Assembly (NCBI GenBank): GCA_015485335.1
Contig: WFTT01000016.1
Location: forward strand, 1 to 45,310
DNA length: 45,310 nt
Source of the DNA: Robiginitomaculum sp.
Lineage (GTDB): Bacteria > Pseudomonadota > Alphaproteobacteria > Caulobacterales > Maricaulaceae
Reading direction: 5' to 3'
The notes beneath the pieces are model-generated. The model saw only the letters and a program-made list of their open reading frames with translations. It searched no databases and was not told the origin of the DNA. Positions 25,252 to 34,078 of the stretch are shown piece by piece. The first letter of the stretch is position 1; each line of letters opens with the position of its first letter. The translations under genes were made by a program, and so were the position numbers.

Positions 25252-26360
25252 GCGTTTACGTCCCAGTCCTTTAAAATTGCATCGCGATCACTGCCGGGTT
25301 CCGGTGGCGGTCCGGCTATGGCGCCCGGGGTTTTGGAGAACCGCGGCGCGGGGGCGGGCTGTAAAATGCCATCTACGTCAATCAAATTCTGCCGGGCCTT
25401 GTTGTGAGGGTGCTCGGCCGCCTCGACCATGTCCATCACGCTGCTGGCGCAGACATCGGTGCCTTCCAGCAAGGCCTGCCAGTGCGCGCGGGGTTGCTTG
25501 GCAAAAATGGCTGCCAGTTTTTCACGCAAATCAGGCCAGCGCGCCTGATCATAGGGATTGTCCCATTCCTCGCCATCCAGGCCCAGTTTGTCGCGCAACA
25601 GGGCATAAAACTGTGGCTCGATCGCGCCAATGGTAAAGAACTTTCCATCCGCGCAGGCATAGGTGCCATAAAAGAATGCACCGCCATCCAGAAGGTTGGC
25701 CTGGCGCCGCTTCTCATCCCACATGCCGTTTTGGCGCAACCAGTGAATGGGGGCCATCAGGCTCATCACCCCGTCCACGATGGCGCAATCGACCACCTGT
25801 CCCTCGCCGGTTTTTTGCGCATGGTGCAGTGCCGCCATGACCCCAAAGGCCAGATACAGCGAGCCACCACCATAATCACCCACCAGATTAAGTGGTGGAG
25901 CCGGGGGGCGATCTGCCGTGCCCATGGCCGCCAGGGCGCCGGTGATGGCAATATAGTTCAGATCATGGCCTGCGGCCTTCGCCAAAGGTCCATCCTGACC
26001 CCAGCCGGTCATGCGCCCATAGACCAGCGCCGGATTATCTTTTAACAACACACCCGGACCCAGGTTCAGTTTTTCCATAATGCCCGGGCGAAAACCCTCC
26101 AACAGGGCATCGGCTTTGGCGCTCAGGGCTCTGGCGATCTGTTGATCGGTTTCTGATTTAAGGTCCAGAGAGATCGAACGCCGCCCTCGCGACGTGATAT
26201 CCGCTGGGCCGCCATAGGGGGTGCCGGGCCGATCAATGCGGACAATGTCTGCCCCCAGATCGTTTAATAACATGGCACAAAACGGCACCGGTCCCAGGCC
26301 CGCAAACTCCAGAATCTTCAAGCCGTGCAAAGGACCGGCACCATTTGTGTGTTTTTCCAT
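25248..26360 (-). CDS. CaiB/BaiF family CoA-transferase or alpha-methylacyl-CoA racemase
   Basis: A 370-residue class III CoA-transferase fold protein. LHGLKILEFAGLGPVPFCAM and LNDLGADIVRIDRPG at the start, GMTGWGQDGPLAKAAGHDLNYIAITGALA (shown in part: GWGQDGPLAKAAGHDLNY) and VGDYGGGSLYLAFGVMAAL are characteristic of the alpha-methylacyl-CoA racemase branch, in which the His/Asp pair of GHDLNY region epimerises 2-methylacyl-CoAs. That branch would fit the methylmalonyl-CoA mutase genes 9 kb away (branched-chain acyl breakdown), but this is only a thematic link. It ends opposite the methyltransferase gene and is divergent from the PopA-like gene. Confidence 0.9.
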   Translation of the reverse strand: MEKHTNGAGPLHGLKILEFAGLGPVPFCAMLLNDLGADIVRIDRPGTPYGGPADITSRGRRSISLDLKSETDQQIARALSAKADALLEGFRPGIMEKLNLGPGVLLKDNPALVYGRMTGWGQDGPLAKAAGHDLNYIAITGALAAMGTADRPPAPPLNLVGDYGGGSLYLAFGVMAALHHAQKTGEGQVVDCAIVDGVMSLMAPIHWLRQNGMWDEKRRQANLLDGGAFFYGTYACADGKFFTIGAIEPQFYALLRDKLGLDGEEWDNPYDQARWPDLREKLAAIFAKQPRAHWQALLEGTDVCASSVMDMVEAAEHPHNKARQNLIDVDGILQPAPAPRFSKTPGAIAGPPPEPGSDRDAILKDWDVNA

Positions 26361-26435
26361 GCCTTGTCCCTTTATCCATGCGCGTTTATGCCGGTATGGT
26401 CGTTCTACGAATCAGGGGGAATTGTAAAGCAGCTA

Positions 26436-27746
26436 ATGGATTTTACGGCAAGAATTCTGATCGTAACTCACGGGGACGGAGTTGCTTTTGAGGCCGCGGG
26501 GCGGTTGAACCGCGCCGGGTTGAGTACGGTACAGGCGCGCACCAATGAAGAAGCCGGAATCGCAGCGGCGGACTTTACCGTGGAAGGCGTTGTAATTGAT
26601 GCACAGGACCGCTCATTCGAAGAGACGGTCGCCCTGGCCAAACACCTCAAAGCCATTGCCGGCGAGCGGCCTTTGCCCATATTGGTGGTGGCCGATATAG
26701 ATGAAAACACCCCCGGCGAAGATCTGTTCGCCAGCGTTCTGCGTCCCCCTGTCCACCCGGCACAGCTGGAGGCGCGCCTTCAGGCCGCCTTGCGGGTAGC
26801 ACTGATGGAAGAAGAGGCGGTGCAGCGGCGCAAGACCATAGCTGCCCTGGGGCAGGGCAGTGTCGATTCAGAGGCACCAGCCCCCACCGCTGGGCCGCTT
26901 TCGATTCTGTTTGTCGGGGCCGCCGCCCCACAATTTATTGCGCTGAAAAATGCGCTGGAACAGGCCGGGGCAGAGGTCACCGCGGCCATGACGTCTTTTA
27001 CTGCCTTTGATTATCTGCATGATCGCAGCTTTGACGCGATCGTACTGAACGCCCTTGGCGAGAACGAGCCGGCCTTTACCATTGTGGCGGCCATGCGCCG
27101 CAATACACGGCTGTTTCATGTGCCGGCTATTTTGCTGGTCAATTCAAATACCTTTACGGATGTGGACGAGGCCTTCGCCCGCGGAGCCAGCGATTTGCTG
27201 GATGCTTTGGTAGATGAAGCCGATTCGCGTCAGCGCATATTGGGGCTGGCCCGCGAGCGCCAGCGCCATGAACAGACCAAGGCCCTGTTCGAAGGGGTGC
27301 GTACCGCGGCGGTGGTGGACAAGGATACGGGCTTGTTCAATCCATCATTCTTTGCCCGTCATCTTGGGCGCATGACGCGCCGGGCCCGCGAAATCAATCG
27401 CCCACTGGCACTGGCGGTGATCCGGGCGGCGGCGCCACCGGATATAGAAAAGGTTTATCGCGAATCCGCCCAACGGCAATTGGGCGGCATGTTGCGCCAT
27501 TTGGTCCGTGCCGAAGATATGGCCTCTCGTCTGGGTACCGGTGCCTTTGCAATTGTCATGCCCGGCACCACCAAGGCGGCCTCGCAAATTGCAGCGACCC
27601 GCATTGAAAGTGTGATTGATTGCACAGCTTTTGAAAGCGGCAATGAGGACCGGCCGTTTCAGTTGGAGCTGGAAACCAGGGTGGTCGAGCTGCGCGCCCG
27701 CGAATCGAGTGAAGGTTTGTTGCAACGGGCACTGGACAAGGAATAA
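26436..27746 (+). CDS. PopA-like response regulator: two receiver domains and a degenerate GGDEF with intact I-site
   Basis: A 436-residue paralogue of PleD. Domain 1 (about 5-115) and domain 2 (about 155-270) are worn receiver domains: domain 2 has VLNALG where the phospho-Asp should be. The C-terminal GGDEF domain (about 285-436) starts KDTGLFNPSFFARHLG instead of DxLTGLxNRR, and its active site is GTGAF (367-371) rather than GGDEF, so it should not make c-di-GMP. The allosteric site RAED (358-361) lies exactly 5 residues before it, the same spacing as RAID/GGEEF in the PleD of this window. This is the layout of Caulobacter PopA, a c-di-GMP effector guiding CtrA destruction. The start at 26436 is chosen for the receiver fold; GGGGGA lies 15 bases upstream, which is far. 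Confidence 0.82.
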   Translation: MDFTARILIVTHGDGVAFEAAGRLNRAGLSTVQARTNEEAGIAAADFTVEGVVIDAQDRSFEETVALAKHLKAIAGERPLPILVVADIDENTPGEDLFASVLRPPVHPAQLEARLQAALRVALMEEEAVQRRKTIAALGQGSVDSEAPAPTAGPLSILFVGAAAPQFIALKNALEQAGAEVTAAMTSFTAFDYLHDRSFDAIVLNALGENEPAFTIVAAMRRNTRLFHVPAILLVNSNTFTDVDEAFARGASDLLDALVDEADSRQRILGLARERQRHEQTKALFEGVRTAAVVDKDTGLFNPSFFARHLGRMTRRAREINRPLALAVIRAAAPPDIEKVYRESAQRQLGGMLRHLVRAEDMASRLGTGAFAIVMPGTTKAASQIAATRIESVIDCTAFESGNEDRPFQLELETRVVELRARESSEGLLQRALDKE

Positions 27747-27747
27747 A

Positions 27748-29022
27748 TCAGTCTGACCTGGGGCGTTTCAAGGCTCGCCCTTTTTGAATTGCCTCATCAC
27801 CAAATTTTGCCCGGGCCTGGTCCACCGCCCGTTCGGCCCTGGCCCGGCGAGGGGCCTCGGCATCCAACAGATCGTGCCAGCGATCCCCCTCCTGGGCCGG
27901 ACAAAGCGAGCCAAAGCCCGCCCCGATCAGGCGAAAGCGGCGCTCGCCCACTTCTTTTTGCAAACAGGGTTGCAAGGCCCGAAACAACGCATCGGCAAGG
28001 TTGGTTGGTGGGTCCAGCGGCTTTTGCCGGGTCAGGCCCTGATGGTATTTGTCTTTCAGTTTTAACACCGCCGTGCCACCGGCCAGGTTTTTAGCCTTGG
28101 CCAGCCGCGATGCCCGCTCGCATTGCCGCCAAAGCTGGCTTTCCAATTCGTCCAGCGCGCCAATGTCTGTGGCAAACGTGGTTTCCGATGAAATGGACTT
28201 GCGTATGGAGGTGGGGGTCACCTTGCGGTTATCCAGCCCCCGCGCCAGATGGGCGAGACGAAAGCCTTGTTCGCCATAACGCTGGGCCATGGTTTCTATG
28301 GGGGTGTTTTGAATATGTTTGATCTTGCCAAGGCCATCACTGGCAAGCTTGCGGGCAAAGGACGGCCCAACCCCGTAAATAAACTGTACCGGTTTGTCTG
28401 CCAGAAACCCCATTGCCTCTTTGGCGGTCAGGATGGAAAAACCCGAAGGTTTGTCCAGATCCGAGGCGGTCTTGGCCAGAAACTTGTTGCACGACAAGCC
28501 AATGGAAACCGAAATGCCCATTTCGTGCGTCACATTGGCCTGAAACCGGATCAGGGTTTGCACGGGCGGCCCACCATGCACGCGCTCTGTGCCGCTAAGA
28601 TCCAGAAAGGCTTCGTCTATGGATAATGGCTCTACCAGAGGCGTCAGGTCGCGCATCATGGCACGCAGATGTTCACCCTCGCGGGCATACTTGCCCATGC
28701 TGGGCGGCATGATGTGGGCGTGGGGGCACAGCTTTCTGGCCTTATACATGGGCATGGCCGAATGTACGCCAAAGGCGCGGGCCAGATAACATGCCGTGGC
28801 CACCACGCCGCGCTGTCCGCCGCCGCCAATGATCAAGGGCACCGTGGCCAGATCCGGATTATCACGCTTTTCTATGGAGGCATAAAACGCATCGCAATCC
28901 ACATGAGCGATCGAAAGCGAAGCCTCGGCAGGGGCTTCCAGCAAATGTGCGCCACCGCAATGCGTGCACCGTGCGGTGTGGCCGGCAGGCCGAAAGCAGG
29001 AACGGCACCATATCTCAGGCAT
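27748..29022 (-). CDS. dinB: DNA polymerase IV (Y family) with N-terminal zinc ribbon
   Basis: A 424-residue translesion polymerase. The catalytic palm shows AHVDCDAFYASIEKRDNPDL with the first metal Asp pair and PLSIDEAFLDLSGTERVHGG with the second acidic site. ISVSIGLSCNKFLAKTASDL and FIYGVGPSFARKL, a helix-hairpin-helix, follow, and the little finger ends the protein. Before the polymerase, residues 1-30 hold a C-x2-C...C-x2-C zinc ribbon (WCRSCFRPAG...CTHCGG); an N-terminal addition of this kind is found in part of the alphaproteobacterial DinB proteins. The clamp-binding end is not obvious. It converges with the PopA-like gene, one base between stops, and diverges from divK. Confidence 0.93.
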   Translation of the reverse strand: MPEIWCRSCFRPAGHTARCTHCGGAHLLEAPAEASLSIAHVDCDAFYASIEKRDNPDLATVPLIIGGGGQRGVVATACYLARAFGVHSAMPMYKARKLCPHAHIMPPSMGKYAREGEHLRAMMRDLTPLVEPLSIDEAFLDLSGTERVHGGPPVQTLIRFQANVTHEMGISVSIGLSCNKFLAKTASDLDKPSGFSILTAKEAMGFLADKPVQFIYGVGPSFARKLASDGLGKIKHIQNTPIETMAQRYGEQGFRLAHLARGLDNRKVTPTSIRKSISSETTFATDIGALDELESQLWRQCERASRLAKAKNLAGGTAVLKLKDKYHQGLTRQKPLDPPTNLADALFRALQPCLQKEVGERRFRLIGAGFGSLCPAQEGDRWHDLLDAEAPRRARAERAVDQARAKFGDEAIQKGRALKRPRSD

Positions 29023-29121
29023 AAATATTCCCCGATGGGACCTTGTTTGCCGACAGAAAAATGTTCATGATACGTTCACCTTCTTCTGTTTCTTTGAAAA
29101 GGTCAAGGAAAATCAAGAGTT

Positions 29122-29144
29122 GTTTAAGGTTATTGTGGTTTAAC
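29122..29144 (+). promoter_or_regulatory. Paired GTTTAA half-sites upstream of divK
   Basis: GTTTAAG (29122-29128) and GTTTAAC (29138-29144) lie 16 bases apart and about 70-90 bases upstream of divK. Each holds a CtrA-like half-site (TTAA), but the spacing is not the TTAA-N7-TTAA consensus. A low-certainty candidate only. Confidence 0.2.
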
Positions 29145-29209
29145 AGGTTTCAAGAATAAAAATTGTGTTGGTTGAACAGGTGATAGGCGCACGCGCCATG
29201 CTGAAAGCT

Positions 29210-29575
29210 ATGCCGAAAAAAATTCTAATCGTCGAAGACAACGAACTGAACATGAAACTGTTTCATGATCTGTTAGAGGCGCACGGTTATGAAACGCTGC
29301 AGACCCAGGAAGGGTTGAAGGCGCTGGATATTGCTCGTGAACATCATCCGGACCTGATTCTGATGGACATTCAATTGCCAGAGGTTTCGGGGCTGGAAGT
29401 CACCAAATGGCTGAAGGCCGATGATGAACTGGCCTCAATTCCAGTCATTGCCGTCACCGCCTTTGCGATGATGGGCGACGAAGAGCGTATCCGCGAAGGC
29501 GGCTGCGAGGCCTATATTTCCAAACCCATTACCGTCAGCACATTTTTGGAAACCATTCGCAAGCACCTGGGATAG
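29210..29575 (+). CDS. divK: Cell-cycle single-domain response regulator DivK
   Basis: A 121-residue receiver-only protein, nearly the Caulobacter sequence: [40 protein letters not shown] with the phospho-accepting D53, [20 protein letters not shown] with the conserved Thr and EAYISKPI with the Lys. Phosphorylated DivK binds DivJ, PleC and DivL-type kinases and so lowers CtrA activity. I start at ATG 29210, giving MPKKIL; ATG 29198 and an upstream TTG are in frame but would lengthen the protein beyond the family. The ribosome site is weak (GAAAG). pleD follows after 9 bases, the conserved divK-pleD operon. Confidence 0.95.
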   Translation: MPKKILIVEDNELNMKLFHDLLEAHGYETLQTQEGLKALDIAREHHPDLILMDIQLPEVSGLEVTKWLKADDELASIPVIAVTAFAMMGDEERIREGGCEAYISKPITVSTFLETIRKHLG

Positions 29576-29584
29576 GGGTGTACG

Positions 29585-30979
29585 ATGAGTGGACGCATTC
29601 TGGTTGTTGACGATGTTGCCCCCAATGTTCGGCTGCTCAAAGCCAAGCTGGAGGCTGAGTATTATGATGTACTCACCGCCGATAACGGCCCCGATGCCAT
29701 TGAAATTGCCCGTCATGCCGTACCCGACCTGATCCTGTTGGATGTGATGATGCCGCAAATGGACGGCTATGAAGTGTGTACGCATCTGAAAAATGATCCG
29801 CTGACGCGCCACATTCCGGTGGTGATGGTTACCGCCCTGGATGATCAGGAAGACCGTGTGCGCGGCCTGGAGGTGGGCGCGGATGATTTTCTGTCCAAAC
29901 CGATTGATGATGTGGCCCTGTTTGCGCGGGTGCGATCATTGCTGCGTTTGAAGCTGGTCATGGATGAATTGCGCCAGCGCGAAGCCAGTGGCCGCGCCAT
30001 GGGCGCCATCAGTGACAGCATGTCCTGTTTTGGCGACACCAACACACCGGCCAATATTCTGATACTTGAAGATGACCAGCAACGCGCCGAACGTCTGGCC
30101 CGCAAGCTTCACGATCAGCATAATTTAACCTTGAGCACAGACCCTCGCGAAGCGGCGGAGATGCTGGCCGAGAAAGATTATGATCTTCTGGTGATCAATC
30201 TGGCGGCGCGGGGCTTTGATGGCTTGCGCCTGTGTGCGCGCATTCGCTCTCGCGATCGCGGTCGGGCCATGCCCATATTGGCGCTGGTCAATCCGGATAA
30301 TCGTGAACAGATCGTGCGGGCGCTGGATATCGGGGTCAATGATGTGTTGTTGCGCCCGGTGGATGCCAATGAATTTGGTGCGCGGGTCAAAACGCAATTA
30401 CGGTGCAAGCGCTATGCCGATACCTTGCGCCAGTCACTGGATTCCAGCTTTGAAATGTCCGTCACGGACCAGCTGACGGGTCTGCACAACCGCCGCTTTA
30501 TGCAGGCGCGCCTCGAAGATGCACTGGCCCGGCTGGAACATGGGGTAGAGCCGGCCTCGGTCATGATTGCCGATGTGGATTATTTCAAACGGGTCAATGA
30601 CCAATGGGGCCATGATGCCGGCGACAAAGTGTTGCAGGAGATTGCCCGCCGTTTGAAGGCCAATATGCGCGCCATTGATGTGACCTGCCGTTATGGCGGC
30701 GAGGAATTTGTGGTGGTGATGCCGGGGGCTGATATAGATGCCGCTTTGCAAGCCGCCGAGCGCCTGCGGGTGTCCATAGAGGCCAAACCCTTTGATTTGG
30801 GCAATGGGCTGGGCAGTCTTCCCATTACCTTGAGTGCCGGGGTGACCGAACTGGTACATGGGGACACGCACGAAAGTGCGCTGATCCGTACTGATCAGGC
30901 GCTATACAAGGCCAAAAATGCCGGTCGAAATTGCGTGCAATTCATAAAATTCAGCCCGGCGCAATCGGCGGCCGGGTAA
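29585..30979 (+). CDS. pleD: Diguanylate cyclase response regulator PleD
   Basis: A 464-residue protein with REC-REC-GGDEF layout. Receiver 1 is complete: ILVVDDVAPN, LILLDVMMPQMDG with D53, VTALDD and SKPIDD. Receiver 2 (about 155-270) is an adaptor in which VINLAARGFDG replaces the phospho-Asp by Asn, as usual for PleD. The cyclase has DQLTGLHNRRFM, MIADVDYFKRVNDQWGHDAG, the I-site RAID at 362-365 and the active site GGEEF at 371-375, so it should make c-di-GMP and be product-inhibited. Phosphorylation drives dimerisation and polar localisation in Caulobacter. It is followed, on the other strand, by rpmG. Confidence 0.96.
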   Translation: MSGRILVVDDVAPNVRLLKAKLEAEYYDVLTADNGPDAIEIARHAVPDLILLDVMMPQMDGYEVCTHLKNDPLTRHIPVVMVTALDDQEDRVRGLEVGADDFLSKPIDDVALFARVRSLLRLKLVMDELRQREASGRAMGAISDSMSCFGDTNTPANILILEDDQQRAERLARKLHDQHNLTLSTDPREAAEMLAEKDYDLLVINLAARGFDGLRLCARIRSRDRGRAMPILALVNPDNREQIVRALDIGVNDVLLRPVDANEFGARVKTQLRCKRYADTLRQSLDSSFEMSVTDQLTGLHNRRFMQARLEDALARLEHGVEPASVMIADVDYFKRVNDQWGHDAGDKVLQEIARRLKANMRAIDVTCRYGGEEFVVVMPGADIDAALQAAERLRVSIEAKPFDLGNGLGSLPITLSAGVTELVHGDTHESALIRTDQALYKAKNAGRNCVQFIKFSPAQSAAG

Positions 30980-31009
30980 GGCGGGGCGATCATAGGGTTC
31001 TGAAAAGAC

Positions 31010-31177
31010 CTATTTGATCTTGCCTTCTTTGAATTCTACGTGCTTGCGGATAACGGGATCATATTTACGCAATACCAGCTTTTCAGTCTGGGTGCGGGAG
31101 TTCTTCTTGGTGACATAGAAGAAACCTGTATCAGCCGTTGAGTTCAGACGAATTTTTATGGTTGCCGCTTTGGCCAT
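31010..31177 (-). CDS. rpmG: 50S ribosomal protein L33
   Basis: A 55-residue ribosomal protein: [20 protein letters not shown], then [20 protein letters not shown] and a VRKHVEFKE-like end. This is the cysteine-free form of L33, without the zinc-binding cysteine pairs. I start at ATG 31177, preceded by a GGAAT-type ribosome site; the open frame extends 25 codons further without any homologous sequence. It lies between pleD (convergent) and the MFS permease gene (72 bases upstream on the same strand), where it sits in several alphaproteobacteria as well. Confidence 0.96.
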   Translation of the reverse strand: MAKAATIKIRLNSTADTGFFYVTKKNSRTQTEKLVLRKYDPVIRKHVEFKEGKIK

Positions 31178-31248
31178 CACCGTGATTCCTTTATTTTCCG
31201 GGAGTTCCCCGGCGCAAGGCGCGCAACATACTGACCGCGTGCGCGCTG

Positions 31249-32421
31249 TCAACCACGCCGGCGCAAAAGTGCAGTAACGGGATAGATGAATCCCACAATC
31301 AACAGGCCGAGCAACGCCCCACTGGGGTTGATGATATCCATTAACGGCCCCACCAGCACAGGACTGCTCAACGACCCCAGCCCATACATGGTGACCAGGG
31401 CCGCACTGGCGGTGGTCATTTCAGACTTCGGGAATCGCTGACCTACAATGGCCAGTGCCAGTATATAAATAGCCTCTACTAGGCCTACATAAAAGAAGAA
31501 GACCAGATAGATCATGGGCGAGTGATTCAGGCCGGCCAGATACATCAGGGCCGGGCCAAGAACGCCGGCAAAGGCACAGATCAGCATCAATCGATAGCGA
31601 TCAAACAGGTCGCCCAGCCAACCCAATGGCAATTGCAACAAGATAACCCCTACGGCCCCGGCAGCCACCAAAAGCTGTGCCTGGGTTTCTGCATAGCCTA
31701 TGCGAAACGCCCAGATCGGCGAAAAATGCATGGCCGAGGTTTCAATGGCACCAAACGCCAGGGCCGCTACCATCAGGCGCGGCGCCTTGAAGGCAATGTT
31801 GATAATATCGCGAAGGCCGGAACGCGCCTTTTCCGGGATGTGCAGGCCCGGGCCGGGCAGTAAAAGGGGCAGGGCAGCGATGGCGCAAATGGTGGCGCCC
31901 GCCATAAATGGGGCCCAGCCCCGGACGCCCAATAGCGCAACGATAAAGCCGCCCATGCCAAACCCTGCGGCCAGGGCTATGGAATATATGCCCAACACCC
32001 GTCCTCTGATTTTTGTCGGGGCCAGCTGTATGATCCAAGTTTCGCTGGCAACAAACAAAATGGCAATCACCAGGCCCGATGTGAAACGCAAAAACATCCA
32101 GAACGGCACATAGGGCCACAGCTTGTAAGCCACAAAACTGAATGCCGTATAGAGCAGGCTGGCAATCATAAAGGGGCGTGTGGGAAGGCGCGCCAGCAAT
32201 GCCGGAGCAAAGGGGGCCGCCACCACGGTTGAGAGGGCTGCCATCAGAGCATTAAGCGCAATAACGGTGCCCGAGCCGGTCATGAATTCCAGGTTGAATG
32301 CCAGCAAAGGCAGGCTCAGCCCAAATGACATGCCGGCAATGCTGACACACGAAATGGCCGCCGCCGCCGACAGGCGCCAGCCGGGTAGGCCGTTTTGCTG
32401 ATATGCTTCATTACGGTTCAT
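31249..32421 (-). CDS. MFS family membrane transporter
   Basis: A 390-residue permease with twelve hydrophobic segments. The first ([20 protein letters not shown]), the [20 protein letters not shown] loop with [15 protein letters not shown], and the later [20 protein letters not shown] loop are typical of the YcaD/CynX-type major facilitator branch, in which the WLGD-RYRL motif is the second copy of the MFS loop signature. A substrate cannot be given. A 16-base inverted repeat 72-87 bases upstream of the start may be its operator. rpmG lies downstream on the same strand; an MFS gene next to pleD/rpmG is known in related genomes. Confidence 0.9.
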   Translation of the reverse strand: MNRNEAYQQNGLPGWRLSAAAAISCVSIAGMSFGLSLPLLAFNLEFMTGSGTVIALNALMAALSTVVAAPFAPALLARLPTRPFMIASLLYTAFSFVAYKLWPYVPFWMFLRFTSGLVIAILFVASETWIIQLAPTKIRGRVLGIYSIALAAGFGMGGFIVALLGVRGWAPFMAGATICAIAALPLLLPGPGLHIPEKARSGLRDIINIAFKAPRLMVAALAFGAIETSAMHFSPIWAFRIGYAETQAQLLVAAGAVGVILLQLPLGWLGDLFDRYRLMLICAFAGVLGPALMYLAGLNHSPMIYLVFFFYVGLVEAIYILALAIVGQRFPKSEMTTASAALVTMYGLGSLSSPVLVGPLMDIINPSGALLGLLIVGFIYPVTALLRRRG

Positions 32422-32492
32422 ATCGGCCCTTTACTGTTTGTCGGGGTCGATGTCATGGAAAAATATTGGCTCAGCTGGCTGGGTTCAGGATG

Positions 32493-32508
32493 GTGTCATT
32501 ATTGACAC
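32493..32508. promoter_or_regulatory. Inverted repeat GTGTCA-TTAT-TGACAC
   Basis: A perfect 6-base inverted repeat with a 4-base spacer, 72-87 bases upstream of the MFS start (minus strand) and just behind the cytochrome gene's stop. No T-run follows, so an operator is more likely than a terminator. Its regulator is unknown. Confidence 0.4.
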
Positions 32509-32521
32509 AGACGCCCCTCCC

Positions 32522-33022
32522 TTAATCGTCGACCGAAACCTGAAAGGTGGAATGGCAGGCGACACAGGTGTTGAGGGTATTGGCCAGATCCATGGTGATC
32601 TCTTCCTTGCTGGCCCCGTTTTGTGCTTTTTGCGCCATGTCGCCAAAGGCGACATGGGCCGCTTTGCCCATTTGCCGAAAGTCCGGCGGCAACACGTCTT
32701 TCATACGAAAATCAACGGTTTTTGGTGCCTTGGGGGCAGAAAGGGCCGCAGCTTCGGCAATTTTTTCCATATCATTTTCGGCAATGCCCTCCAGAACCCC
32801 CTGGGTGGAAGCCAGCAATTGACGCATTTCGGTCAGCACATGATGGCGTTGTTTGACATCCATATGCAGTATCTTGCGCTGATCCGGATTGATGCTGTGT
32901 TCGGATGTTTGCGCATGTTCTTCGCGTTCTTCATGTTCGCGTGCTTCGTCACAGGCAGAAAACAGCATTAGGCAAGCGCCCAACAGGGTGATTTTGGTCA
33001 AAGGGGCAGAAATCGGGATCAT
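32522..33022 (-). CDS. Cytochrome c'-like lipoprotein
   Basis: A 166-residue protein with a lipoprotein signal (KITLLGACLMLFSACDE, lipobox Cys at 23) and a single heme motif CVACHSTF close to the C-terminus, as in cytochrome c' and c-556, whose four-helix bundle ends with the heme-binding helix. The segment after the signal is rich in His and Glu (AREHEEREEHAQTSEH). Family members bind NO or CO or shuttle electrons in the periplasm. I chose ATG 33022 because GGAG lies 8 bases upstream; ATG 33028 is the alternative. It is divergent from clpP, with a 197-base gap between the starts. Confidence 0.85.
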   Translation of the reverse strand: MIPISAPLTKITLLGACLMLFSACDEAREHEEREEHAQTSEHSINPDQRKILHMDVKQRHHVLTEMRQLLASTQGVLEGIAENDMEKIAEAAALSAPKAPKTVDFRMKDVLPPDFRQMGKAAHVAFGDMAQKAQNGASKEEITMDLANTLNTCVACHSTFQVSVDD

Positions 33023-33219
33023 GGGCATTTCTCCAGTGGACGGACAGCTTAACATTAGCGAACCCTAATGGAACAGGGCGATGGCAGGGCGCTGCACAAA
33101 GATGTCTTTATGTGCGTCAATTTCTTGCACGCTTGGATGTCGTTAATACTGTATTGGTAAGTATGCACAGAAAATAGTTCGAATCAGGTGCGTCCGCACC
33201 GCCGCGTAAGGAAGAAAAA

Positions 33220-33849
33220 ATGAAAGACCCGCAAGACGTCATGATGAATTTGGTGCCCATGGTGGTTGAGCAAACCAGCCGGGGAGAGCGCTCCTATGAT
33301 ATTTTTTCCCGCCTTCTGAAAGAGCGGATCATTTTCCTGACCGGCCAGGTTGAAGATGGCATGGCCAGCCTGATCACGGCCCAGTTATTGTTCCTGGAAT
33401 CAGAGAATCCCAAGAAGGAAATCTCTATGTATATTAACTCCCCGGGGGGAATCGTTACCTCTGGTCTGGCGATTTATGACACCATGCAATACATAAAATC
33501 GCCGGTATCCACCGCCTGTGTGGGCCAGGCTGCCTCGATGGGGTCGCTTCTTCTGGCCGGTGGCGAGCCGGGATTGCGTTTTGCCACCCCCAATGCCCGG
33601 ATCATGGTGCACCAGCCCTCGGGCGGGTTCCAGGGCCAGGCCTCGGACATTGTTCGCCATGCGGATGATATCGTCAAAGTCAAACGCCGCCTCAATGAAA
33701 TTTACGTTAAGCATACTGGGCAAGAGTATGATAAAATAGAAGAAACTTTGGATCGCGATCACTTTATGACCGCCGATGAGGCCAAGGATTTTGGCCTGAT
33801 CGACAAGGTTTATGAGCGCCGTGAAAGCGAGGGGGCTGCGGAGGAGTAA
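33220..33849 (+). CDS. clpP: ATP-dependent Clp protease proteolytic subunit
   Basis: A 209-residue serine peptidase that forms the tetradecamer of ClpXP and ClpAP. Catalytic residues: S106 in [12 protein letters not shown]131 in [11 protein letters not shown] and D180 in ETLDRDHFM. The hydrophobic handle region [20 protein letters not shown] and the axial-loop start [14 protein letters not shown] are present. ATG 33220 has AAGGAAG 7 bases upstream; MMNLVPM follows and could be cleaved or used as an alternative start. It lies 230 bases before clpX, in its own transcription unit or with a second promoter in between. In alphaproteobacteria ClpXP degrades CtrA, with PopA and other adaptors. Confidence 0.97.
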   Translation: MKDPQDVMMNLVPMVVEQTSRGERSYDIFSRLLKERIIFLTGQVEDGMASLITAQLLFLESENPKKEISMYINSPGGIVTSGLAIYDTMQYIKSPVSTACVGQAASMGSLLLAGGEPGLRFATPNARIMVHQPSGGFQGQASDIVRHADDIVKVKRRLNEIYVKHTGQEYDKIEETLDRDHFMTADEAKDFGLIDKVYERRESEGAAEE

Positions 33850-34078
33850 TTCTTTGCAGGCCTGCACGGGTCCCGGGGCCGGTGTCGTGATTTTAGCGGT
33901 TTGACGATTACAATGTCAGTGTCGCAAGGATGTCACGTTTGTTAAGTGTATCTTGAACCTTATGTCAGAGACTAGCATTTAGGGTTTGAATGTTGAAGGT
34001 CATGGCCTATCATTCATGAAATGGTTTTCATCACTGCGACAGGTGCAGGGTGTATAAACCAAAGCGGTGGAGCGTAGC

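Noticed and set aside
26409-26413. GANTC (CcrM-type) sites just before the PopA-like gene, clpP (33181-33185) and hupB (42342-42346)
   Set aside because: Such 4-base-specific sites are expected often by chance in 45 kb; three of them upstream of genes is not evidence of methylation control.
33100-33219. Heat-shock (sigma-32) promoter before clpP
   Set aside because: A TTGCAC at 33127-33132 can be paired with TGTATT only at a 19-base spacing and the sigma-32 -10 consensus is missing. I could not support a call.
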